In this document: positions 1 through 6,646 of the stretch, piece by piece
Numbering within the stretch: position 1 is the first letter of the stretch
How the letters are laid out: every line of letters starts with the position of its first letter
NCBI GenBank assembly: GCA_026394315.1
Contig: JAPKYM010000246.1
Coordinates: forward strand, 1 to 7,532
Direction: 5' to 3'
Origin: Candidatus Bathyarchaeota archaeon
GTDB lineage: Archaea; Thermoproteota; Bathyarchaeia; 40CM-2-53-6; RBG-13-38-9
DNA length: 7,532 bases
The notes under the pieces: generated by a model
Databases searched by the model: none
The model's input: the letters and a program-made list of their open reading frames with translations, nothing else
What the model was told of the DNA's origin: nothing
Position numbers and translations under genes: made by a program

Positions 1-832
1 GTACTAGTCCGACTGCAAAGAGAGCGTGGAAGTGTGCTGACCCGAAAGTGACTTCTCCCATCTCTATCGCGATGGCCGCAGTCATAGTCTGAACCGAACT
101 TAGTATGTCAAAGGTCAGCAAAGGTGCGTTGCCCGTGGCCATCAGGACTGCCATTGTCTCCCCGATTGCCCGGCCAAGTCCGAGCATAATTGCAACCATT
201 ATCCCTGATAGTGCCGATGGAAAGACGACTTTGCTTGTGGTCTCCCATTTGTCCGCCCCCAGTGCATATGCAGCCTCTCGGTACTCTTTTGGGACGGATG
301 TAATGGCATCTTCTGAGATGCTGATTATTGTAGGGGCAACCATTAATGCGAGGACGATTGCCCCGTTCAAAGCATTAAGCCTATAGACTGAGCCAGTCAG
401 TTGATGCGTGATGTCTGCCAGTACAGTGAGGGCGACAAACCCGTAGACGACCGATGGGATACCTGCGAGCAACTCGATAAAGGGTTTTATTAGTTCTTTC
501 AATGTAGAGCTAGCTACCTCTGCAACGTAGACGGCACACATCAGACTTAGTGGTGTGGCTATTGTCATCGCTCCAGCTGTGACCAAAGTGGTCCCTGCCA
601 AGAGGGGAAGAATGCCGTATCTGGGCTCGGCTGCTTGAACTTGCCATATCGTTCCTAAGAAGAATTCTGCTGGTGTGATCTCTCTGAAAGCTGGGATTCC
701 TTCTCTAAATAGGAATGTGAAGATTAAAGCTAGGATTATGACCGATGCGAATGCAGATAAGACGAGCACGAATTCTATGATTCTCTCGCCGATGCTGTAG
801 GTCTTTCTTCTGGTCAGAAGGGATCGTGACAT
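1..832 (-). CDS. pstC: Phosphate ABC transporter permease PstC (partial, 3' end beyond window)
   Basis: One of two membrane subunits of the high-affinity phosphate importer PstSCAB; with PstA it forms the channel that PstB powers by ATP hydrolysis. Reading the minus strand from ATG at 832 gives 277 residues with no stop before the window edge. Seen: a cytoplasmic N-terminus with Arg/Lys, a first membrane segment at about residues 19-42, an external loop, then hydrophobic segments around 76-105, 120-140, 157-173 and 210-232. The EAA loop that contacts PstB is at about 183-211 (EYREAAYALGADKW, then a conserved Gly), followed by GRAIGET at 220-226, typical of PstC. Full-length PstC is about 300 residues, so roughly the last helix is missing. 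A TTG four codons upstream is an alternative start; neither has a clear Shine-Dalgarno sequence. It lies 68 bp downstream of pstS in the same direction, so the two are probably co-transcribed. Confidence 0.93.
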   Translation of the reverse strand, partial: MSRSLLTRRKTYSIGERIIEFVLVLSAFASVIILALIFTFLFREGIPAFREITPAEFFLGTIWQVQAAEPRYGILPLLAGTTLVTAGAMTIATPLSLMCAVYVAEVASSTLKELIKPFIELLAGIPSVVYGFVALTVLADITHQLTGSVYRLNALNGAIVLALMVAPTIISISEDAITSVPKEYREAAYALGADKWETTSKVVFPSALSGIMVAIMLGLGRAIGETMAVLMATGNAPLLTFDILSSVQTMTAAIAIEMGEVTFGSAHFHALFAVGLV

Positions 833-868
833 TCTATTATCCAAGATATCCGTAGATCTCTTGGAGCC

Positions 869-875
869 AAAAAAA
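869..875 (-). terminator. T7 run between pstS and pstC, candidate partial terminator
   Basis: On the minus strand seven consecutive T follow the pstS stop codon after about 25 bases, before the pstC start. Archaeal RNA polymerase terminates at U-runs without needing a hairpin. A run this short would probably act as a leaky terminator, giving more pstS than pstC mRNA, which fits the usual excess of binding protein over permease. The run is seen; its activity is inferred. Confidence 0.35.
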
Positions 876-900
876 GGTAATCGGTGACTGGGCATCTTCC

Positions 901-1923
901 CTACTTCAGCTTGGCTAATTGGTCTTGTCTAGTCTCCGGCGGCAGAGCAACATACTCAACTTCTTCGGCTACTTTCTGTCCGTCGTCGCCTACTATGAAC
1001 TTCAGATATTCTTTCCCGCCGCCAGTAGGGATTCCATTGGTGTATATGAAAAGATATCTTGAGATGGGGTATTTGCCACTGACGATGTTTTCAGGTGTGG
1101 GTTCGTAGAAGGGTTGGTCAGCTTTGTCTTGAATGGGAAGGACTTTGACTTCACCTTTGCGTGCAGTTGCGTAAGCAATTCCGACATATCCGATGGCGTT
1201 AGGATCTCTTGCTACGGCGTCACCAATGTCGGAGTTGCCGTTTAGGGCTTGCATGTCCGTTCTGCAGTTCTGATTCTTTAGGACGTGTTCCTGCCAGTAG
1301 ATGTAGGTGCCTGAGTTTGACTGTCTGCCATAGGTTATGATGGGTGCATCTTTGCCTCCAACGTTCTCCCAGTTCTTGTAGCTTCCATTATAGGTGCTTT
1401 TGAGTTGTGTGAGTGTCAGGGTCTTGATTGGGTTGCTCGGATGGACGATGACTGCGATTCCATCAACAGCCACTTTCCATTCTACCGGGTCAACTCCGTT
1501 AGCCTTCGCATCAGAGATCTCCTTGTCTTTCATCGATCTAGAGGCATCTGCCATGTCTACCTGCTTGTTAATCAGTGCTGCAATGCCTGTGCCGCTTCCA
1601 CCTCCGCTCACAGCTATCTGTGCTTCGGGGTGTTTGCTCATGTAGGCCTCGGCCCAGTTCTGAGCCAGGACCAGTAATGTGTCTGAACCCTTCTGGTTTA
1701 TGCTGTATTTCTGTACCGGAGTTGTAGAGGTTGGTGACGGTGTTGTCTGAGCAGGGGGTGCAGTGACCGTGGGCAGAGTTACCGTGGGTGATATTTGAGG
1801 GATCGTTTTCGTTGCCTGAGGGTTGAGTAGGGTGGTTGCTGATCCGGCTATGGCTGCCGCCAATACTATCGCGATTATGATGATGGCTGGGTTTTTACTG
1901 TTCTGAGTTGGATTCTTGCTCAT
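901..1923 (-). CDS. pstS: Phosphate-binding protein PstS, membrane-anchored
   Basis: Extracytoplasmic phosphate-binding subunit of the Pst importer, 340 residues. A hydrophobic segment at 12-33 has no following lipobox cysteine, so it is an uncleaved anchor or a signal peptide. A Thr/Pro/Ser-rich linker at about 36-70 then leads to the binding domain. Family motifs in order: GSDTLL (79-84), the phosphate-loop SGGGSGTG (106-113), ADASR (125-129), DGIAVIVHPSNP (154-165), the second ligand segment YGRQSNSGTY (198-207), AIGYVG (243-248) and YPISRYLFIYTNG (285-297). This pattern separates PstS from other periplasmic binding proteins. ATG at 1923 is the first start after an in-frame TAA at 1936-1938, and AGGT precedes it by 9 bases. 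It is divergent from the AbrB-PhoU gene and upstream of pstC. The linker resembles spacers that hold binding domains off the membrane in archaea without an outer membrane, and may be O-glycosylated (inference). Confidence 0.95.
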   Translation of the reverse strand: MSKNPTQNSKNPAIIIIAIVLAAAIAGSATTLLNPQATKTIPQISPTVTLPTVTAPPAQTTPSPTSTTPVQKYSINQKGSDTLLVLAQNWAEAYMSKHPEAQIAVSGGGSGTGIAALINKQVDMADASRSMKDKEISDAKANGVDPVEWKVAVDGIAVIVHPSNPIKTLTLTQLKSTYNGSYKNWENVGGKDAPIITYGRQSNSGTYIYWQEHVLKNQNCRTDMQALNGNSDIGDAVARDPNAIGYVGIAYATARKGEVKVLPIQDKADQPFYEPTPENIVSGKYPISRYLFIYTNGIPTGGGKEYLKFIVGDDGQKVAEEVEYVALPPETRQDQLAKLK

Positions 1924-1956
1924 TCTTGTCTTACCTTATGGGCAGTGCAGTCAATT

Positions 1957-1970
1957 CGATAAAATATAGT
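1957..1970 (-). promoter_or_regulatory. Candidate TATA element for pstS
   Basis: On the minus strand, ACTATATTTTATCG lies about 35-47 bases before the pstS ATG. A TATA box here would start transcription about 25 bases downstream and give a leader near 15 bases, enough for the AGGT element before the start. It is partly flanked by CGAT (1957-1960) and ATCG (1972-1975), which could be half-sites of an operator over the promoter. It was chosen by eye from AT content and spacing; other AT-rich tracts at 2005-2010 and 2021-2027 are alternatives. Confidence 0.4.
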
Positions 1971-1980
1971 AATCGTAAGT

Positions 1981-2040
1981 GATGTATGTGATGTGTAAGG
2001 TGTCTATATAGATGACATTGATATATTTGAGATGCATGTG
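1981..2040 (+). repeat. Pair of near-identical 10-bp direct repeats, 50 bp apart
   Basis: GATGTATGTG at 1981-1990 and GATGCATGTG at 2031-2040 differ at one base and start exactly 50 bp apart, close to five helical turns. They flank the palindrome at 2003-2012. In a divergent promoter region such spacing would suit one protein or a pair binding the same DNA face, and the AbrB-PhoU product encoded alongside is the obvious candidate. The repeat is seen; the binding is inferred. Confidence 0.4.
2001..2017. promoter_or_regulatory. Palindromic candidate operator/TATA in the pstS-phoU divergent promoter
   Basis: TCTATATAGA at 2003-2012 is a perfect 10-bp palindrome. It overlaps a second, offset inverted pair, TGTC (2001-2004) and GACA (2014-2017). 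The centre TATATA could serve as a TATA element in either direction. Its place midway between pstS and the regulator gene makes it a reasonable shared operator, but short AT-rich palindromes also arise by chance. Confidence 0.35.
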
Positions 2041-2070
2041 TATGTTGGAAATCAGGTCTATCTTGCAGAC

Positions 2071-2080
2071 TAGCGCGCTA
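2071..2080. promoter_or_regulatory. GC-core palindrome just upstream of the AbrB-PhoU gene
   Basis: TAGCGCGCTA is a perfect 10-bp palindrome ending 10 bases before the TTG start and 19 before the ATG. It would fall in the 5' leader or near the transcription start, a position suited to autorepression. A similar sequence, TAGCGCGTTA, is found at 6710-6719 upstream of the P-type ATPase. Function is not shown by sequence alone. Confidence 0.3.
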
Positions 2081-2090
2081 AAATCTAGAG

Positions 2091-3143
2091 TTGGCTGCCA
2101 TGGGCAATGATGAGAATCCCGGCGAAGTAAGGCGAATTCAAATCACGGGCAGAGGGTCCTACATAGTCTCACTACCAAAGAGATGGGTTAAGGAGAGACA
2201 CCTTGATCGGGGCGAACAGGTGGTTATGGCAACGGAAGAGGACGGGTCCTTACTCATAAGCCCCAGAGCTACGAATAAGGGAACAGAGGCTCTGGATACA
2301 ACTATCATAGTCTCGAACAACCTGGATCTGGAATCTCTTAGTCGAAGAATAGTGTCGCTATATCTAAATGGTTTCAACTTTATTCGAATCAAGACGACCG
2401 AAGCGAGACTTGGCTCAGCTCAATCCACCTTCATAAGGGATTTTGCCCGAAGGAATCTGGTTGGAACCGAAGTCGTTACCGAGTCACCGAATGAGATAGA
2501 ATTGCAGGTTCTCATAAGCTATCCAGAATTGTCTGTAGAGAACGCTCTGCGAAGAATGGTCACTATCACCCTGTCGATGTTGAGAGACGCCATTTCCGCC
2601 CTTGCTAAGAAAGACGAGACTGTTGCAGCCGAAGTAGTGAATATGGATGACGAGGTAGACAGGTTCGGGTTCTACCTGGTACGACAATTGAAGACCGCGG
2701 CCCAAGGTAGAGTTGCTGTTCGACAGATTGGATTGGGCTCAGGGAGAGACATCATTGGATACAGGCTCGTCGCCAAGAGCGTTGAAAGAGCAGCAGACCA
2801 CGCCGCCAAAATAGCCCAAAATGTCAGACTGATGAAACAGACTATATCACCCAAACTATCAGAGAGACTTGTCAAAATGGGGGAGCAGGCCACAAAGATC
2901 TTTGAAGACGCAATGATCTCTCTCTACAAGCGCAGCTACGCTACGGCAGAAGACATTCTCAAGAGGATGAATCAATTCGAGAATCTCGAACGCGAGATCA
3001 TATTGGAGACAAACAGGCAGAAAATTGATCCAGTCCAGATGTCTTCTCTCCGATTAGTAATAGAGAGTTTAGGGCGAGTGGGCGAATATGGAAGCGATAT
3101 TGCAGAAGTAGTTTTGAACCTGACAGTTGCCGACTCCACTTGA
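2091..3143 (+). CDS. phoU: AbrB-PhoU fusion, phosphate uptake regulator
   Basis: Likely transcriptional or signalling regulator of phosphate uptake, 350 residues from TTG at 2091 or 347 from ATG at 2100; neither start has a clear Shine-Dalgarno sequence. Residues about 13-60 form an AbrB/SpoVT-type swapped-hairpin DNA-binding domain (RRIQITGRGSYIVSLPKRW, then GEQVVM and GSLLISP). Two PhoU-type helical regions follow the linker. Metal-cluster motifs of the form (E/D)xxxD are visible at D186-D190, E232-D236 and E332-D336. Bacterial PhoU lacks the DNA-binding domain and works through the PhoR kinase. The archaeal fusion suggests a one-component regulator that senses transporter or phosphate state and binds DNA itself (inference from domain content). 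Divergent placement beside pstS suggests it controls pstSC and its own gene from the region 1924-2090. Confidence 0.88.
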   Translation: MAAMGNDENPGEVRRIQITGRGSYIVSLPKRWVKERHLDRGEQVVMATEEDGSLLISPRATNKGTEALDTTIIVSNNLDLESLSRRIVSLYLNGFNFIRIKTTEARLGSAQSTFIRDFARRNLVGTEVVTESPNEIELQVLISYPELSVENALRRMVTITLSMLRDAISALAKKDETVAAEVVNMDDEVDRFGFYLVRQLKTAAQGRVAVRQIGLGSGRDIIGYRLVAKSVERAADHAAKIAQNVRLMKQTISPKLSERLVKMGEQATKIFEDAMISLYKRSYATAEDILKRMNQFENLEREIILETNRQKIDPVQMSSLRLVIESLGRVGEYGSDIAEVVLNLTVADST

Positions 3144-3286
3144 CAAGTAGGCAGTATCACACGTCGATCTTGAACCAGTCGCGCGCAGACTGCCACAAGC
3201 CGACGATCCGTTGACGCGCGAGTAAATATTTCAGAAGCATCTGTAGAGCAATGAAGACTCGGCAGTCAGAACATTCTGGCGGGCGG
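3144..3286. other. Convergent intergenic spacer with weak inverted repeats
   Basis: This 143-bp spacer separates the 3' ends of the AbrB-PhoU and CdvB-like genes. Inverted pairs are visible: TCGCGCG (3179-3185) with CGCGCGA (3215-3221), GACTGCC (3188-3194) with GGCAGTC (3261-3267), and CAGAA-CA-TTCTG at about 3267-3278. None is followed by a long T-run on either strand, so no strong terminator is called. No open frame with a credible start was recognised. Confidence 0.5.
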
Positions 3287-3925
3287 TCAGATCGGCTCTG
3301 CCTCGCGTTCCAGTTCGTCTGGGATCTCAGGGAATACGTCCTTGGATCTTGCCTCGACGACGACTTGCGCTTCAGCAAGTATTCTCTTGGCCTCATCAGT
3401 CATCATTGATGCTTGATCAGTGGTTGACTCAACTTTCCCCGCTACTACTATGATGTCTTCCAGCTCAGAGGCTACCTCGCCGATTCTGGCAGAGGCTGAT
3501 GGCATGAAACCTGAGAGCCTATGTCTAACGTCCCGAATGAGAGTTATCGGAACCGTAATCGAGGCAGCTATGTCCGCAAATAATCCAATGGTCTCAAGTC
3601 TGAGTATTACCTGTTCAATTGTCAGTTTGCAGTGATAGATAATCTTGAAGATCTTTCCTATCTCATGACCTTCAGTAGCGTAGATTGAAACTCTAGCCTC
3701 ATCTTTCGCAGCTTGGGCACTGTTACATTTGTCCTTTAGTTCGTTGTCACGTCGCTTGAGCTTCAGTATCACTACTTCTAACTTGTCCTTTTCGACCGTA
3801 AGGCGGTATATACAAAATATTATCCTCTCTCGTAAAGGACGGCTGCCCAGCATTCTACCTTTCAAGCGTGCCAGGAATGGTTTCCGCTCTTTTTGATCCC
3901 ACTCCTGTAGTATGTCTTTGAGCAA
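3287..3925 (-). CDS. cdvB: ESCRT-III / CdvB-family cell division protein
   Basis: Snf7-like protein of 212 residues, expected to polymerise on the inner membrane and drive constriction at division or other membrane scission. Seen: a basic N-terminus (residues 12-33), LRERIIFCIYRL at 31-42, and long charged helices at about 31-70 and 72-112. Near the end of the second, EQVILRLETIGLFADI (104-119) is a segment shared by archaeal CdvB proteins. VRHRLSGFMP (133-142) and an acidic helix (149-160) follow. The tail FPEIPDEL (198-205) resembles the proline-rich MIM2 motif by which ESCRT-III binds the MIT domain of Vps4/CdvC. There is no C-terminal winged helix, so it matches the shorter CdvB paralogues; which one is unclear. 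TTG at 3925 is the start: GGTGA lies six bases upstream and an in-frame TGA (3932-3934) prevents extension. cdvA and cdvC are not in the window. Confidence 0.85.
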   Translation of the reverse strand: MLKDILQEWDQKERKPFLARLKGRMLGSRPLRERIIFCIYRLTVEKDKLEVVILKLKRRDNELKDKCNSAQAAKDEARVSIYATEGHEIGKIFKIIYHCKLTIEQVILRLETIGLFADIAASITVPITLIRDVRHRLSGFMPSASARIGEVASELEDIIVVAGKVESTTDQASMMTDEAKRILAEAQVVVEARSKDVFPEIPDELEREAEPI

Positions 3926-3931
3926 GTAGGC

Positions 3932-3937
3932 TCACCC
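3932..3937 (-). promoter_or_regulatory. Ribosome binding site for the CdvB-like gene
   Basis: GGGTGA on the minus strand matches the anti-Shine-Dalgarno complement (GGAGGTGATC) and stands six bases before TTG at 3925. It is the clearest such site in the window and decides the TTG start. The in-frame TGA that closes the frame upstream lies within it. Confidence 0.65.
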
Positions 3938-3953
3938 AGAGGAGAGCGGCCCA

Positions 3954-3966
3954 AACTATAAGCCTG
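3954..3966 (-). promoter_or_regulatory. Weak candidate TATA element for the CdvB-like gene
   Basis: The minus strand reads GCTTATAGTTTGG about 30-40 bases before the TTG start. A TATA element here would give a very short leader just covering the Shine-Dalgarno site. The match is weak and selected by eye. Confidence 0.22.
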
Positions 3967-4120
3967 GTTGGAAAAGAAATTGTTGTGAAAACTCCAGATA
4001 CCTATTCTGGTTGAGCGCGAGTTATCCTAACTATGAGAAGAGCCCGTACTTTCTGAAGTCAAAAGAGCGGCCACTACACATGCCGAAATCATGCCAAGAA
4101 TAAGCGCGTGCTTGCGGGAC

Positions 4121-4906
4121 TCAATGGGTTCTGTTTCCTAATAGTGTACGTTTTAGTACTTCAAGGATTACCAGTGGGAATAATGAGAGGACTGCGGCAA
4201 GTGCTATATCATTCAGGGTTGGCATGGCTATTCCGAATGACTGGCGCATCTGAGGTATCATCAATACTGCGAGCGTTACGCTAGCTGATGAGATGACAGC
4301 TAGAGAGAGGTATCTGTGAGGTCTAGCTTTGAGAATAGAATGCCTAAGTGAGCGACAGCCAAGTGACACTGTTATCTCGAAGAATATGAAGATCAAAAAT
4401 AGTGTAGTCCGAGCCTCCTTCAGACCAAGTGCCAAGTCACTAACGAAGACCAGCAGAAGAATAGGAGAAAGACTTAGCGGAATTACCGCCAACATTGCCT
4501 TGACTTCTTTTGTGAAGATTGTCTCGTTTGGATTTCTTGGAGGCCTTTTCATGATGTCGGGATCTGGAGGGCTCACTCCCAATGCTAGTGCTGGAGCACC
4601 GTCCGTGACGAGATTAACCCATAGTATTTGCGCTGGAAGGAGAGGGAGAGGCAGCCCAGCAATTACTCCACCACCGATGACCAATATCTCAGTGAGATTG
4701 CACTGAAGCAGGTATGCCAAATATTTCTTGATGTTATCGAAAATGCGTCTTCCCTCTTCCACAGCCCTGACTATCGTTGCGAAGTTATCGTCTGCAAGAA
4801 CCATGGCAGAGGCTTCCTTGGTTACGTCGGTTCCTGTTATGCCCATGGCGATCCCGATGTCAGCATGTTTGACTGCTGGTGCATCATTGACGCCGTCACC
4901 GGTCAT
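4121..4906 (-). CDS. P-type Ca2+-transporting ATPase, C-terminal fragment
   Basis: C-terminal part of a P2A (SERCA-like) cation ATPase, 261 residues from the internal ATG at 4906. The open frame extends back to 5011, directly after the stop that ends the N-terminal part, adding YARVSP and an HKLRIVKAWKKRG segment found in intact family members. Seen: the hinge motif TGDGVNDAP (2-10), helix M5 with NLTE (N70, E73), M6 with NLVTDG (N98, T101, D102), SPPD (112-115), and M8 with FFEI (E177). These match the Ca2+-coordinating residues of SERCA in M5, M6 and M8. Hydrophobic segments continue as M7-M10 to the end, so the C-terminus is complete. The ATG lies inside the hinge with no Shine-Dalgarno site, so separate translation is unlikely. 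It is best read as the remainder of the gene at 5012-6646. Confidence 0.85.
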   Translation of the reverse strand: MTGDGVNDAPAVKHADIGIAMGITGTDVTKEASAMVLADDNFATIVRAVEEGRRIFDNIKKYLAYLLQCNLTEILVIGGGVIAGLPLPLLPAQILWVNLVTDGAPALALGVSPPDPDIMKRPPRNPNETIFTKEVKAMLAVIPLSLSPILLLVFVSDLALGLKEARTTLFLIFIFFEITVSLGCRSLRHSILKARPHRYLSLAVISSASVTLAVLMIPQMRQSFGIAMPTLNDIALAAVLSLFPLVILEVLKRTLLGNRTH

Positions 4907-5011
4907 AGCTACAATGTCCCCACGTTTCTTCCATGCTTTGACTATCCTTAACTTGTGAATTGGAGATACTCTGGCATAGACCGTTATCTTCTTGACATTA
5001 CTTTCGAGCTC

Positions 5012-6646
5012 TTAGACTAGGTCTTTTTCCAGAGTCCTCTCATTGAAATCATGCATAGATTCTGGGGTTTCCTTGTATGCCAGACTCAGTACTCGTAAGG
5101 CATCAGATGCCATATCTTCATTTATCTTGAGAATCTCTCGTCTTTTGATCTCAGTGAGCCTTTCATTTGCGACTTCACCTTGGATGTGTGTGCAGTTCGC
5201 CAATATTACTTCTGGGGCGCCTTTTGTGAAGACTACTCTCTTCCCTTTCTGAAGTCCTGGGTGAACAGTACTCATTCGTTTTCTCTCAGAACTGAAAGGG
5301 AGCTCGCCCAGCCTTGGATATCTGTTTCTTATCTCATCTTGGCGAAATCCGGCTTTCTCAGCAGCTACTATGAGTGCTCCCTCTGTGGGATCGCCGTTGA
5401 TGTGCCAGCTGTTCTCCTTGTGTTCAAGTGTGGAATCGTTACATAGGATTGAGGCCTTCATAAGTAATGGAAAAGCATCTTGGTCAGTCTCCAGGAGCTT
5501 GCCGTCAAGATGGAACTCGCCTTTCGGATCATATCCGACACCTGTGACATCGATTAGCCTACCTTCCGTGAATATCCTCCTAACGGTCATCTCTCCTTTT
5601 GTCAGAGTTCCAGTTTTGTCTGAGCAAATTACCGTTGTGCAGCCAAGTGTCTCAACTGCCGACATCTTCCTGACTAGAGCATTGCGCTTAGCCATCTCAT
5701 GCATGCCGACGGCGAGGGTTCCTGTTACAATAGCAGGAAGAGACTCGGGAACGGCCGCAACCGCGAGGGCAATCCCGAACAGAACCATTTCCAAAATGAA
5801 TGCAAAAGTCACGGAACCGTGCAGAATCTGTTCTCTGAGAATGCCGAAACCTGCCACGAATAGACAGACTCCCAATGAGAGAATTCCAAGCCACTTGCCA
5901 ACCTCCTCCGTCCTCCTTTCAAGCGGTGATTTATCACGAACAGTCGTTGCAGTCTCTTCAGCTATCTTTCCGAATTCGGTTGCCATGCCAGTGGCAGTTA
6001 CTATCCCCTTTCCTCTCCCGTATGTGACAGTGGTTCCAGAGAACACGGTGTTCTTTCTGTCACCCACACTGTTACGCGCTGGTATTAGATCCAGTTCCTT
6101 TGTGACAGGGACTGATTCGCCTGTCAGAGATGCCTCGTCAACCTGCAGATTTGCCGTCTCAAAGAGTCTGGCATCTGCAGGTATCTTGTCGCCTGCTTCG
6201 AGCAGGATTATGTCTCCTGGAACGAGTGCAGTTGAGGGTATCTCATTCCTCTTTCCATCTCGCAAAACGGTTATTGTTGGGGACATCATCTTCTTCAAGG
6301 CTTCAAGAACTCGCTCCGCGCGATATTCTTGTACAAAGCCAAGAGCGGCAGAAGTTACTACGATGGCTAGGATGACTATGGCGTCAACTATCTCTCCGAT
6401 GACTGCAGAGAAGATCGTGGCGAAAATCAAAATCACTATCAGGAGGTTCTTGAATTGTTCCAGTAGTAGTCTAATTGGGGATTCTCTCTCTTCGGCTACA
6501 AGTTCGTTAGATCCGAATTCCTTGAGTCTACGGATAGACTCATCTTCATTTAAGCCTTTGAGGTCGGTCTTGAGTATTCTAGAGACGTCTTCGACACTCA
6601 TTGAGTGCCAAGCTTCTTGCTCCACCAAGATATTCAAGCTCCCCAC
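5012..6646 (-). CDS. P-type Ca2+-transporting ATPase, N-terminal fragment ending at a premature TAA
   Basis: N-terminal 544 residues of a P2A-type ATPase that would expel Ca2+ using ATP. Seen: a cytoplasmic N-terminus with WHSMSVEDV (13-21), M1-M2 at about 66-105, the actuator domain with LTGES (174-178), M3-M4 at about 252-310, and the M4 ion-site motif VPESLP (E301). CSDKTGTLT (341-349) carries the phosphorylated D343. The nucleotide-binding domain has GDPTEGAL (418-425) and KGAPE (475-479). The protein stops after EKDLV, where relatives continue into the second half of the phosphorylation domain (the MIDPPR-type segment and the first TGD motif). About 65-75 residues are missing before the frame resumes at 5011. 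GTG at 6646 is the first usual start after an in-frame TGA at 6722-6724; TTG at 6628 and GTG at 6625 are alternatives. As written the pump cannot work. Confidence 0.88.
   Translation of the reverse strand: MGSLNILVEQEAWHSMSVEDVSRILKTDLKGLNEDESIRRLKEFGSNELVAEERESPIRLLLEQFKNLLIVILIFATIFSAVIGEIVDAIVILAIVVTSAALGFVQEYRAERVLEALKKMMSPTITVLRDGKRNEIPSTALVPGDIILLEAGDKIPADARLFETANLQVDEASLTGESVPVTKELDLIPARNSVGDRKNTVFSGTTVTYGRGKGIVTATGMATEFGKIAEETATTVRDKSPLERRTEEVGKWLGILSLGVCLFVAGFGILREQILHGSVTFAFILEMVLFGIALAVAAVPESLPAIVTGTLAVGMHEMAKRNALVRKMSAVETLGCTTVICSDKTGTLTKGEMTVRRIFTEGRLIDVTGVGYDPKGEFHLDGKLLETDQDAFPLLMKASILCNDSTLEHKENSWHINGDPTEGALIVAAEKAGFRQDEIRNRYPRLGELPFSSERKRMSTVHPGLQKGKRVVFTKGAPEVILANCTHIQGEVANERLTEIKRREILKINEDMASDALRVLSLAYKETPESMHDFNERTLEKDLV

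Larger units (their letters stand above)
3926..4120. other. Gene-free interval between the CdvB-like gene and the ATPase 3' end
   Basis: This 195-bp interval lies upstream of the CdvB-like gene and downstream of the ATPase stop. On the minus strand one short frame encodes a hydrophobic stretch (ALILGMISACVVAALL) ending at a TAG near 4028, but it has no ordinary start codon before its internal ATG and no ribosome site, so it is not called. No tRNA or clear terminator was found. Confidence 0.5.
4121..6646 (-). pseudogene. Complete locus of the interrupted P-type Ca2+ ATPase
   Basis: Both fragments lie in one reading frame and together encode 544 plus 296 residues, about 70 short of the roughly 900 usual for P2A pumps. 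The junction reads GTC-TAA-GAG-CTC on the minus strand. A single deletion joining the first base of a Phe codon (after DLV) to the last two bases of a Glu codon (before ELES) would give exactly this TAA and keep the frame. The missing part is the core of the phosphorylation domain. No other frame damage is seen, so the lesion is recent or an assembly artefact. All Ca2+ ligands (M4 E, M5 N/E, M6 N/T/D, M8 E) survive. Confidence 0.7.

Noticed and set aside
105..386. Plus-strand 93-codon frame at the left end
   Set aside because: It is antisense to pstC, whose EAA loop is clearly encoded on the minus strand here.
4025..4130. Short minus-strand frame with a hydrophobic stretch after the ATPase stop
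   Set aside because: It is preceded by an in-frame TAG, has no ATG, GTG or TTG before the hydrophobic part except an internal ATG giving about 21 residues, and has no ribosome site.
5012..5014. Recoding of the internal stop (selenocysteine or pyrrolysine)
   Set aside because: The stop is TAA, not TGA or TAG, and recoding would not restore the roughly 70 missing P-domain residues.
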